The notes under the pieces: model-generated
Seen by the model: the letters and a program-made list of their open reading frames with translations, nothing else
Told to the model about the DNA's origin: nothing
Databases searched by the model: none
Source of the DNA: Silene noctiflora
Lineage: Eukaryota; Streptophyta; Magnoliopsida; Caryophyllales; Caryophyllaceae
Length of the DNA stretch: 64,000 nucleotides
Assembly (NCBI GenBank): GCA_009801015.1
Contig: VHZZ01000216.1
Coordinates: 75,185-139,184 of the forward strand
Reading direction: 5' to 3'
Made by a program: the position numbers and the translations under genes
Part shown: positions 46,233-58,250 of the stretch, piece by piece
Position numbering within the stretch: the stretch's first letter is position 1
How the letters are laid out: each line of letters starts with the position of its first letter

Positions 46233-46850
46233 CCTGGCTACACGATTAAGGCGAAATGACCTGACCCGATAAGGCTGACCCGAGACCCGAAATTAACCCG
46301 AACGTGACTTGAAACCTGAATTCACCCGACTCTACCCAATTTTTACTCGACCCGTGAATCCGTGATGACCGGCCCGAAAAGACCCATCTCATGATTGACC
46401 CGATCCAAGATGACTTGAATTGACCCTAAATGACCCTAAAATATTGGTATTAAGTCATATTAATATTTTATAATCTCTGTGTCCCGGTGAATAGTTTATA
46501 CTTGCATTATTTTGTTAGCGGAAATAAAACAAGTGTAAACTATTGACTAAGACGGAAGGAGTACATCACAAAAAAGTTCCCGTAGTTAGAACTGTCTCTA
46601 ATAAATAGTTAAATTTGCAAAATATTATTTCTTAATCAAAATAGTACTAATTAAAGTGTTTAGCCATTAACTCAAAAGCGTCCTGACCCAAAATGACCCA
46701 TACCTGAAAGTGATCCGACCCAAAATAACCCGACAATATGTCATCCGATATCAACCCAAAACCGATAATTACCCGATGACCCGACCCAACCCAATCCAAA
46801 ATGAGTGACAAGCCCGAAATAGCCCGACCCATTTAGCACCTCTACTCGCC
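46233..46850. mobile_element. hAT-like MITE of GACCC words, with nested Stowaway
   Basis: Left tip TAGACCTGGCTACACG and right tip GCACCTCTA (inverted TAGAGGTGC) frame many ACCCGACCC / AAATGACCC words. No matching 8-bp duplication was seen, and the right flank is not satellite, so the right border may be altered. A Stowaway element occupies 46471-46563. Confidence 0.6.
46471..46563. mobile_element. Stowaway MITE nested in the hAT-like MITE
   Basis: Left end ATCTCTGTGTCCCGGTGAAT and right end the inverted TATTGACTAAGACGGAAGGA, with TA at both borders. Relative of the element at 63487-63580. Confidence 0.8.
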
Positions 46851-47148
46851 CCTGGGGCATGGACAATGAAAAATCAGTCAATTATTTAAAATTTTCGATT
46901 TTATTTCTAATTTCCCTTTATTATATTATTGTTTAATCCCAAATATTTTTTTTTATCATGCTAACTTTTTAATCTTGCTTCGACCATTTCTCTAACTCAC
47001 TAGCGACTAGAGAGCAAGAGGTCATGTAACTATGTAAGCCCGTTGAACCCAAAAGTTACGATAATGTACGACGGTTTTATACAAATATATTAAAAAATGA
47101 ATATTTTAGTAACAACTTTTACACTCAAATGGGCATGAATTTCTAGTA
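46851..47148. other. AT-rich spacer
   Basis: AT-rich intergenic DNA between two MITEs. No gene or repeat structure recognised. Confidence 0.5.
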
Positions 47149-47156
47149 ATTTGGAT

Positions 47157-47361
47157 TAGAGGTGTTCAAATGCGGGTTTGGNCCGGACATGGGCCGGGCT
47201 CACGTTTAATTTTTGGCCCACGGACAAGCGGGTTAGCGGGTTTGGGACGGGTTAGTGGGTCGGGCCTTTGTATTTTTCTTAAAAAGCCTTGTCCGTACCC
47301 GCTTATTTAGCGGACGGGATGGGCCGGGTTCAACGGACGGGACGACCCATGAACAGCTCTA
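47157..47361. mobile_element. hAT-type MITE, complete
   Basis: A 205-bp GC-richer element from TAGAGGTGTTCAAATGCGGG to CATGAACAGCTCTA, tips inverted. It has a perfect 8-bp target duplication ATTTGGAT (47149-47156 and 47362-47369). Inside are GCGGGTT / GGGCCGGG words. One N lies at 47182. Confidence 0.9.
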
Positions 47362-47439
47362 ATTTGGATCATCTTAAACATCTTTTATGCAAAACCGCCT
47401 TACCCGAGACTAATTGGTTCAGTAAACACAAAACTGTTG

Positions 47440-47570
47440 TCATCGTTGTCCAGTGTCGACGGACAACGGTCCATATGCTATTTGGAAACCGAGTCCTTAA
47501 GCAATCCGTAAGACTCGCAAGGCTCGAGCTCAAAACATCTGGTTGACCCTTACCGATTGATCCAAGTATT
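47440..47570 (-). repeat. SINE relic, minus strand
   Basis: The plus strand holds AAGGCTCGAGCTCAAAACAT, TCTGGTTGACCCTTACC and GATTGATCCAAGTATTCCTG. These match in order the SINE at 34918-35115 (GGGCTCGAACACGAGACCTC, CTGGTTAAGC and AGTTGATCTAAATGCTCATG). Strongly diverged. Confidence 0.5.
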
Positions 47571-48081
47571 CCTGTAGAATTATCAAACGCAAACCCGGAA
47601 ATATGACAAGACGACATACGGAGTACTTGCATACGCAAACCAATACTTCATCCAAAGTGATTCCTTTATCGAAAAGGGGATAATCTTGACGGAGAAATGA
47701 GTCGGAATTACAATAATGTAAGCTAATGATGAAAACTTGAAAAATAGACAACATGAAGATAATAATCTACTCAATTTACTACATACCAAATGCATGAATT
47801 TTGTCTTAAATAATCTCACTCACCGAAAAAACTAAATATTTCGAAAAACAAGCTACATAAGTCTAAAAACTCCTCATAATATAAATTCAGCAGTACTATA
47901 AACCTGCATTTGAACACCATCTACTAATTTGACTTGAAAAGTTAGGGCATTAAGCTTCCCATATGTGGATTCAGGACTCACGGTCGAGGACCTGATGCCG
48001 GGATGCTTTATCGACAATCTATTAGCATTCTCCAGAGACGAGCATTCTCCAGATACAATGCAACAGTAGAATGCTGATGAA
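47571..48081. other. Intergenic / ARF 3' region
   Basis: Downstream of the ARF stop on the minus strand, so its right part is probably the ARF 3' UTR. The block AGCATTCTCCAGA occurs twice around 48025-48056. No gene recognised. Confidence 0.5.
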
Positions 48082-51000
48082 TTAGGAGTATGATTCAGAC
48101 CCCTGCTTCCCTAACTTCTGGATATCCTCGGGTGACAGTATCTTTATATACCAGACATTGTTCACAAATGCTCTGCGCGACAAAATTATATCACAGTTAG
48201 CTCATTTCGGGTCTCTAGCGTATTGATTTTGCTTTAAAATGTCCCCAAGTTTTTAAAATTATTACTCGAATGCAGGGGAATGTTGGATTGTCTGACATGG
48301 GTGAGTTAGTAGACGGCACCTAGCCAAAGTGAAATGTCTAAGTAACATAGGTCCATGAACTCGGTTTTTGCTACGTTCATTCCATATGGTCAGGTTTCAC
48401 CATCCATTCCCGTAAAAGAAAAGTAAATAATACGGAGTATGAAGACGGGATAACACGACAATCCAAAGGAGGTCAAATGAATCATAGACGATATTATCAA
48501 GTATGCAGGACCTGTTTTAATTTTTTAATAAACAAGCAAATCAACTCGATCATCAGAACCTTGGCAAAATGTCATGGTTTCAGAAAGAGTCTACGAACTC
48601 GTACGAGAGCTATTTGATAATAATATGGGTTGTTTTGGGTTCAGCTCATTTAAGGTCATGGGTGAAGATCTACGGGTTTATGACCTTAAAAATGCATGTT
48701 GATTGGGGTTCCAGTGGGGCCAGTTTTCTGACAGGTCTAGTACTCTATTTATCGTACATAGCACCAAGGTCAGAGATGACTTACTCCCAAGGGTCGTCTC
48801 CAAGGAGAAGTACATCGTTCTCCCTGTCGACAAATACAAGCTGCCAGCCTGATCTCAGAGGGTCGTCTAACTTTCCCTCTATTCCAAACATCTGTCCCAG
48901 CTCCTCCCGCAGCTCATGATAGCTGCTGAACCGAGAGATGTCTAACGACCTTCCAACTGATCCCGATCGATAAACCTGCAAACATTAACCACCACAAACA
49001 ATTAAAATATATAAACCTAGCACACAGTTACAAAAGCTACATACAAACCTACGTCATTCCAACTCGACTGCAAGTGCCGGATGCGATAAACTGTCGAGTG
49101 TCGGACACGGCTATTTTGTGAAAAAAAAAATCCAGGTTTTTTGCCTAAATTGAAGCATGAAAGTCTGTCTCGGATTGTGTGTGTCGGACACGCAATACAC
49201 AAATTAAACTGCTGAAGTAACATAGGTATCAATTTCCGCTGAATAGTAAGTACCTTGACAAATGTTCGCGCTGTGGTGGACAGGTCACCCTGCCCTTCAC
49301 TCAGCAACTCTGGGGAGCTGCTACTACCACCATACATAGAAGTATGGAACCCAGAGGCCCCAGATGGAATTGAACATAGATCAGTATCCGTTGATGAGAT
49401 GCGATAACTGGTTGGCATTGTCATGGGTAATACCAGTCCAGAAGAATCAAGATTAGCACCAAACACATTATGATTCTGCCCATCTAAGCTACAATTTCCA
49501 GTCTCCAAGGAACCATCTTTCCCCGGGTATGGTGGTAAGGACCCAGCATCACCAAACGCATTGATGGGCGTGTACAAATTCGAAGATACCAAGGAACCAT
49601 CTAAGTGATTGATGCTTGATATGTCGGACAAATTACCAATACCTTCAGAACGCATGGGACCCAACATATTATTAGTTACAGGTGAATGAGAATGACTAGG
49701 GCTAAACATTCCAGCTTGTGCAGTGTTCTCAGCTTTTCCAAGGGATGACGAGATACTATTTTGTTGCCTGCTTTGCATTTCATTACTCTGTAGCGAAAAC
49801 GATTCCGGTCCACATAGCTGAGTGTTTTGCAGTCCCTCCTGTTGTAACATACGTGGTTGGACATTGTCTTTGGAAACTTGGGACTGCCCTAGAAAGTTTT
49901 GCTGCGTAATCGACGGGTGCATCAACTGTTGTTGTTGCTGCAACATAGGGATCTGACTGGTAGCCTGTTGAAGATAATGCATAGGCTGCTGATACTGCAT
50001 CAACTGGGGACTGACCATATCACCACCTCTCAAATTAAGCAAATTGGACGATAACAAGGCTTGATACTGCTGAGTTTGACTATTAACAGGAAGCATACTG
50101 TCAGCTCTTGTCGGCATCCAGGGAAACATACCCATGGACTGGAAATTCATGGAGTTAAGCCCTTGCTCCCCACCTTGTCCTCTCAACCACAATAAGCTGT
50201 TTGTAGGGTCATCCATAGTATCTGTACAATGAAGTCAGCCATTATTTGATGAAAACTCGGAACATCTTTTTATTTCATTTCAAATGAAGCAAACACTCAC
50301 AACTCATTTCTGTAACTTTAGAATTTTAGGGAACACGAGTATATGGTATTGAGAAGTAGTTGGTTGATGTAATTGGAGATGCAATATTTGTTACGGGCCA
50401 TTCATAGTAAAATGACCCAGGAATATTCAGCAGTTTTGTATTAAACACAAGGGCAAGGTTGTGTGAATTAATCCCATGAATGCGATGTTGTTATAATTAG
50501 AATTGAAAGCCTAAAAGTAAGATATGTAACGTAGACAACACATATACACAAATTTACAAGCAAAAAAATGTGTGAAGTTTTAAGAGGGAAAAACTTAAAA
50601 ATTGAGGAAACCCGTTTGGAAGATAGACAAGAAGATTATTGAATAGAGTAAACAAGTCCACTTGAAAGTTGAAACAACAAAGCAAAAGAGAAAGTAATAC
50701 GAGTTATTTGGGAAAGTTAAGAAAGAATATAGAAGGGAAGTCTACAATACCTGGTATTGAAGACGCTCCAGTATGCCAAGGCCTTTTGAGCCGCAGCGGA
50801 AAGAGAGATGGATACATAGGGAAGGTTGTTAGAGGTTCGATTTCCCATAACGACACCCGAGGCTGCCTCTCTCCAGCAGTTGACTCATCCCAGCCAACCT
50901 GCATAAATAGACAGCAGAAATCAAAAACTTACAGGACACAAGCAGAAATCATGAGCACGATAAACGGCAAGTCTCTGAGGCTCAGAGATAGTCAATAACT

Positions 51001-54000
51001 TGTAAGACCACGTCACAGTTGAAGATAAATGGTCACTTCTAGTTGTCAAATAATCACTAACGAAATAAAAGGGGACTGATTGATGATTAAATGGTCATAA
51101 AAATAAGACTATCTAAAAAGGTCACTGGCGGCATTAAAGTGTTATTGTAAGGCCTGTCTCATATGAGAAAAAAGGCCACTAACTAAAAGGGTAAATTTAA
51201 TCTTTTTTGTGAAGTGGCCTCGTGATAATCTTAACATGACTGGCTTATGAAAATTTGAGCAAGATAGATCAAATCTTCACCGAAAAAAACGTATCTAAAT
51301 CAATAATAGAACAGAAAGCAGCATATTTCAGCAGGGGGTTCACCAAGAAAACAAATTTTACTTGGCCAACTATCTAATCTAAGACACTGTATAAACAACA
51401 GCAGATCCCTCCCCTCCAATCCCACTTCCGTTGTCCCCTAGTTGAATGGCAACTGGACGAAAGAGAGTAAAATGCCGATCTATCACTGCAACATTTTTCA
51501 TATGTAATAGCAATTATTCACCCTTGACAAGCAAGAAATCAACCAGTTAAAACCCACATAAACATCTGGTGAAGATTTGATATTGTATGATTTGTATCTG
51601 ATTATTTGCAAAAGCTCAAAATCATTTCACTCTAACTTTTCAAACATGTTCACGATTAATTCTCCATAGAGAAGGCCAAATTGCACTTGAGTTTCAGTAT
51701 ACACATTACAGCTCACTTGAAACTAGTAGTCTCTCGGCTCTCCTCCTCCTCAGATGTAAAATGCTTGACCGAGAAAAAATCTCCGTGTAGACAACGCACA
51801 GAAATTATTACTACGAAAAGAAGGGCCAAGTGTTTTTGGATCATACCTTCACAGATCTCCAATGTGAGTTTGGCCAACGAACAGAATCTAAGTCACTTAT
51901 TCCAGTGATTGTACCCATGTATCTGCAAAGTATATCAAAATAGATAAAAACACTGCTACGGGTGCCTTGGAGATGTTATCACTTTCCGGAGATGTATGAA
52001 TTTAAATCTTCCAAGTGACACTACAGTTGATAATTTAAGAGGAAAAACAAACAAAAAAAAACAGAATGTGTATTTCTTGCACAACCAGTACTAAAGAACA
52101 AGGATCCAAAAAAGGGGTCTTTGTCATGCTATAAAATGCCAGCCGAGACACCTCATTAGAAACGAGTTATCAAGGCATTGAAGGCTACCATGACCGCATT
52201 TTGAGGCGGTATCGGCCACACTTACAGCACGACGACCAAGATCGAGCCACAATGACCAATATTGATATCAAGTAGTAAACTGAGCTTTGATATCACGGTT
52301 TCCGTCACAGCAACAAAATTTTATTTTCACAAATATCTCAATTAGGAAATGAGTTTGATTAATATGAGTTGAATCACAGTAGTCCTGTTATCAATAAGAT
52401 GCTCTCAACTAAAGATGAGAACCAACCAGGGTGAAAAAATCCAGGCATAATGACAAGAAAAAGGAAAATCCATATAAATATGGCAACTATTGGGTTAGAA
52501 GTTAAGAAGTACTTTCCAACTCTTAAATAATCTACGTGGATTTCTGTAACAACGAAAGTACTTTCAAGGGTAGATAAACACACACATACACTGATTAATA
52601 AATTGTATTTATATGATATATATACCTACCTTCGAACACTAGACTCTTCTGTCTCAAACAGCATACGAAATCGCATTCCAACAGAAACACGTGTATGAAA
52701 CACAGCTTTGACATATTTTGACAGCGATATGACGAACTCTGATGGGCTGGCCCTGCATCATGGAATATGTAAAAGAAAAACTCAACTTGAAGAAAAGTAG
52801 TAACAAACTCAAGAAACAGAAGAAAGCAAAAAAGAAGGTAATATTGAGACTAAGTAGGACTTGTAATTGACCTCGGGTTAAAAAAGATTGTAAAGCAACT
52901 ATTAGTAGCAGCAGCATGAGCTGCAGCAGCTAGAAGTCCTATGTGCATACTGTCACTGGATAAAACTGAAGATGGCATCACAGTTTGAGGTCGTGTGGCC
53001 CGGCGAATTCCCAGAAAAAGTTGATTCTTCTCATTCCTACATGAAGATTATCTATCATTCATTTTTTTCATCCAAAAAAATTCTGATTATGAATCTAGTC
53101 TATATACAACAGCATCAGAGCATTAGTCCCACTTATGAATAAAAGTGATAAAGATAAACGATGATGAATAATCGAGCATTCAGGGAAATAATATATAATT
53201 AGAGAAGGAAGGTAGTAACCATATAAACAGAACCGAATCTCCAGCAACAAGCCTTTTGGCACTGACAAATACACTCCATCCAGTAGTAAGCAGATGCCGT
53301 TTGGGCTGTCCTGCATAACAAAAGTAAAATTTGTCTAAACTAAAGGACAAAATATATGGTGATACACAATAGGTTACAAGAAAGCCAAATGCTCAAAGTA
53401 AATCAATTACAACAATGCATACATGGGAACGTAAGATTAAAAAACGTGAGGACGGGAATAAGTCGATCAGCAAAGATGATCTCACTTAATACTTCACTAC
53501 TTCTACAATAACCCTTTCGTTTTTTCACCGTACCTACATGCTAAGAAGCTATCAAAGCTGTAATTGTCCCAACAAATTGAACATTGTTGTATTTATGACA
53601 ACTAATTCTCTAGGTGGAAAAAAACTTGATAGATAGAAAACACCAGAGTAAGCTGCAGACTTGAGCTGTCAGTGTATTTATCCATGGTTCAATAAATAGG
53701 CTAAATCCTCAAGAGACAATAGTATCTCTTGTCATAGTGTAGTGAATATAGAGCAACATCCAAAGAACCATCAACCGGAAGTAAATTAGAACGAGAAGTT
53801 AAAAACAAAATACTGTATATTCATACAGCACAAGCAAACCCGATTTAACACAAATTCTAAGAGGAAAATCTAAGTGGCATAACCAGATGCACCATGATTC
53901 CCATGAAGAAAGGTTCACATGCTATTGTGGGACATTGAACCATGATGTTCATTGCTCCATAAGCACTTGAAAACTATACAAAATGCTCCAAGCTCACAGT

Positions 54001-57000
54001 TGACACACCCTCCCCCCGAAAGGCCTCAGCCATCATTCTACAGCTTAAGAAATCTACGCATCAACAGTAGAACTTTAATCCCCCAGAAATAAACACAAAA
54101 CAGCCTCATCTACTAGGAAATGTTGATTAGATTTTGTGTGGATGAGCCTGATACGATAAATGATTGAAAATCCTCTGAATGTTTTTCACCACACTCAGAA
54201 TTCATATCTTAATACTTGTTGAGTAAACCGCGACACTTACTTTCACTATTAGGTGGAACCACACTTTTCATTCTATTACCGCTCTCGCACGAAATTAAGT
54301 AAAACTCCACCATCCACCATCAATGAGTATCACCGTAATATTGCATCTCATTTAACATCTCTTCCAAAACCATAAACTAGAGTCCATGCATGCCTCCATC
54401 AAGAACAAATGTATTTCAGCTCACAAACTTGAGATACTTGCCAAACTATTGTAACACATATTAGAGATACTATAGTCTATCCTCACCTATGATGAAACAC
54501 AACTTCAAGGCACTTTGCCTTATGTAACAGTGAGATTTTTTGGGGATAATGGGGGCTACCTCAAGTGATAGTCTGCAAACCATACATACATGTCAATAAC
54601 ACTTTTTACAAGGGTCACAAGCTCTAATGCAAGTGGCATAATCTCAAACCAAATTGCTCCCATAAGGGTTTGAGACAAAGACCCAAGCGTGTTTTAGCCT
54701 CTTGGGCCAACTCATTTGTGCTTTACAACAATAATATAACCTACGATCACTTTAAAATTGCAGTCACTTTGAAAGGTATATATAGGGCCATAACCATTAC
54801 CTTTGATTAAAGAAAAAATAGGGATATTTGTAATTCGTGAATTTGTCTGCTAACCACCAAACTCACCAGCGCACTTAATTGTAGGAATTCCATATCTGGA
54901 CTCGTGTTCGGTACAAGGGACTATTATGAATTGTACGTGACATTGAAACACGCCCCTTAAAGCAAGAGAATTAACGAGTTCCACTCGTTGAGGTACCCAG
55001 TATACTATGACGCACAGAGTATCTATACTTATTTGGCAGTCTGTCCAATTGAAGACTTATCAGCCAAACATGAACCTCTTCCTGACCACTATTCGCATGC
55101 TGGGAAATATTCCTCAGAAGGTATCAATACCTCTTTCTAGATACCCTTTGCACAAAGGAAAACTTTCTTAAAAGTTACAAACACTTTTCTGGTCCACACA
55201 AGTACACAACAATGACAACATGAGAAAAGAAAAACAGGGCTGACAAATGGTTCCCTATGCCTCCAGTTACTGAACAACCAAGCCGATAAACAGCCATATA
55301 ATCATTTGTACCGTCATTCTCCCACTCATTGGTTAACATTGACAGATTTCAACTCAGAGACTATATAAGTTGGGCAATAAGTGAAAAATACATATACCTC
55401 GAAAGATGTGTCTAAATTTCCACTCAACATCATGTAGATCCCTAGCAATCAGCTCTTGGCAAGGAGGTTGTTGAGAATAGTCCTGCAGAAAAAAAAAAAC
55501 AAAAAAAATTAAAAAAAAAAAAAAAAAACTTTGCAATTACAACTTAAATGGATGTGAAGAGACTACCAATGGAGGAAAAACTTTCTCGGCAGCACGGCGA
55601 GGAACAGAAAACCCTCCATGAGTACTGGTATCACTGGCTGTCAATGTTTTGCAGAAGTAATTAGTAGGCTGCCTACTTGGGACACCAAAATCTGCAGGAA
55701 GATAGATGTCCTTCTGCTCTTGCTGCAAAAATGTTCAACAAAGAGAGAATTTAGCGTCATAGTTTGTCAAAGGAAACTTCAAGCAACAGTCAAATCAATT
55801 ACAACAAATCGAGGAATACCGGACTCAAGGGCTGCAAAGTCATCTGTGAATAGACTTCATCCGTCTCCACATCAGCCTAAAACATCAACAATGTGAAACA
55901 TCAACTTAGCTCTTATCTTTGGAACTAGATACCCTCCTCCTTTGGTCAAAAATTATAGTACTCCCATTCCAAGTTTATTGCTCCCATTTGAGGTAAACCG
56001 CTGTGAGCTTCGACCATTAATTTCTCCAAATATAACTAGAGATTCTATGCAAAATTTGCAGTGTTTGATTTACCAAAGCAACTATTTTCACACTATTTTT
56101 TTCTATTGCAGACTATGTGAAAATACCGATCAAAGTCCCACATCGTTTGACTACCAAAGTCAAATGGGGATCACGTAGATAGGATGGACTTATGGAGGGG
56201 GTATTATAAAAACCAAAGTTCGACAAAAGAAAATTCAAGATTAAGAACATAGAACAAACATGCATTGTGACATTGTGGAGCTGGCAGATTAACTGTGGCG
56301 GCAAATTCGGGTAATTGGGTATCTGGCCATCAATATCTCTATTAGTTGTGGCAGCAACCTGAGATAAAAGTAGGACATAGTTACTCTCTGCATGAATAAA
56401 TCACAAACACCTTGAAAATCAGTCTTTAAAGTAAGATATCACCCTTGCAGTATCAACCTGCTCACTGTGACCCTGAGGGAAGTAGACAACCCGACTCCCG
56501 GCTGTCGGAAGACACACCAAAGGGCCAGCACAAGCATGCCATAGTTCTGAATTCAAACACTTTTTCTCACTCCCTATAACAACAATCACATTCAACACAC
56601 ATATTTAATTAAAGATTACCTAATAAAAGCATCATCATTAACAACTAACAATTAATAAATATACTTTCCTCTGTCACCAAAATCCTATTACAGTACTCCG
56701 TACAAACCAATTAAATGTCATAACCTTAACACAAAAATCTCCCAATAGTATTCTAAATCTACTCTTTATACAACAATAACATCACCCCAGTGCCTCAAAG
56801 GCTCCCGCAAATTGCAGGGTAAGTGGGGACAGATGTATGCAATCTTACTCTTGTGCCGGTTTCCGAACTAATCTTTATACAACAACATTCGCCCAGCCCC
56901 TCAAGGGCTCCCGAAATTGCAGGGTAAGGGGGTCAGATGTACACAGTCTTAACCTTATGCTAGCAACACAAAGAGGCCGTTTCCGTTTTCCGACTTAAAA

Positions 57001-57092
57001 TCTTTATACAAACATAATAACAAACAAAAAATTGGAAGTTACTCATTACCTTCACTCCCTTGCTGACTTATTCCTGAGGTAGAAAGCTTCAT
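48082..57092 (-). CDS. Auxin response factor, ARF6/ARF8 class
   Basis: Nuclear transcriptional activator of auxin-responsive genes. Fourteen exons on the minus strand encode 802 aa: 57092-57050, 56573-56458, 56358-56260, 55876-55820, 55722-55567, 55482-55398, 53310-53220, 53036-52872, 52752-52630, 51922-51847, 50898-50751, 50221-49254, 48975-48785 and 48172-48082. All introns are GT-AG and in frame. It starts [15 protein letters not shown] and then [14 protein letters not shown]. The B3 DNA-binding domain spans about residues 128-229 ([20 protein letters not shown]). The ARF domain follows with [20 protein letters not shown]. The middle is Gln-rich, as in activators. A PB1 domain lies at about 709-795 ([20 protein letters not shown]). 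The tail [10 protein letters not shown] is short. Length matches ARF8 (about 810) better than ARF6 (over 900). A miR167 site lies in the PB1 exon. Confidence 0.95.
48836..48856 (-). promoter_or_regulatory. miR167 target site in the ARF coding sequence
   Basis: The plus strand here reads ACAAGCTGCCAGC-CTGATCTC, which agrees with the miR167 sequence at 17 of 21 positions; mismatches are at positions 1, 2, 14 and 21. On the mRNA it codes for Leu-Arg-Ser-Gly-Trp-Gln-Leu-Val at residues 749-756 of the PB1 domain. Arabidopsis ARF6 and ARF8 carry the site at the same place. Confidence 0.9.
56767..56995 (-). repeat. Two adjacent SINE-like copies in ARF intron 1
   Basis: Copies at about 56767-56871 and 56872-56995 both read, on the plus strand, ACAACA...CCCAG(TG)CC, then GGCTCCCG, AAATTGCAGGGTAAG and CAGATGTA. 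The second continues through GTCTTAACCTTATGCTAGCA to TTTCCG. Minus-strand orientation with (TTG)n-type tail. Same family as 28140 and 38109. Confidence 0.6.
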
Positions 57093-58250
57093 ATCCCAAA
57101 TTTTTCCTAATCTACCCAAAAACTAACTTAGATAATCCTTAATTACATGTAACACACCAATAATCACCCACCTAATTAAACCCACTTCAAATCCCTTACT
57201 AATTTCCATAAAATAATTCTCCCTAATCCCCACATTTCTTCCCTTCATTACTTCCACAACAACTCATAAAATAATTAAAAAAACTCAAAAAAATAAAAAT
57301 TAACCTCCAAAAAAATGGGTCACACACTCCACATTTCACTAAACTGAAACAAACCCATTTCATAAAACACCATTTTTACCAAAACCCATATCATAAAATT
57401 GCAAAAAAATGGAAAAAGATACAATTTTTTTTATAAATTATCCTAAAATAGTAATAATCAAAGCACCCACCTACAAAAAATGAAATAAAAAAAGGTTAGT
57501 TTGTTCAGTAACTTAGTACAATGAGAGTACACAAATATCAAGACATTATATTATGACTAAAAAGATCAAAAATTTAATAAACTTTATTATTATTACCTAA
57601 ATAAACAAGAAATAAGCTTAGTAATTAATTATAATTATTAAATTAATGAGAGTATATAAGCAAGTAAGCAACCACCCGACCAGAAGTCGACCTGGGCAGT
57701 GAGAAGAGCAGTAGAGAGATAAAGTAGTGAGAGAAGGAAGAGCAACAAAGAGAAGAAAATGATGTGAAAAATTGGAAGAAATAAATGAAAATGAAAGAGT
57801 ATAAATGAAAGTTAATTAAAAACTAATTTCAGAGATTGTGTACTTCTTATTATATACTCATAATCTAAATTCTCGTGTTAGGTCGTTTCACACAAGAATT
57901 TGCGTTATTCCGTGAAACGGGCTTTTTCTAAAAAAAATTATTTTGATTTTACATTTAAATTAAGGTGGTTACCCTTTATTTTCACGAATTTCCTCGTTAA
58001 TCTTCCTTAAATCGACAATTATTATACTATTTAAATAACCGGATACAAACTATTGTTATTCCCGATATATTATCAAAAGTTTGTGTAGGAGCTGACCAGC
58101 TAAGCTACTCGACATCTACATTATACGAGTACTTTTTATTGTAAATTTGTTTAAAATCGTATTAATGTAAAACCGTCTCACAAACATCAAATATTAATAT
58201 AATAATTGTTGGATTTTAGGAAGACTTGGATATGATGAATTAGTGAGTGA
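57093..58250. promoter_or_regulatory. ARF leader and promoter region
   Basis: Upstream of the ARF ATG on the minus strand. The first several hundred bases are rich in short A and T runs. GAGAGA/AGAAG-rich stretches near 57700-57790 look like leader sequence. Exact start site and promoter elements cannot be assigned. Confidence 0.4.
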
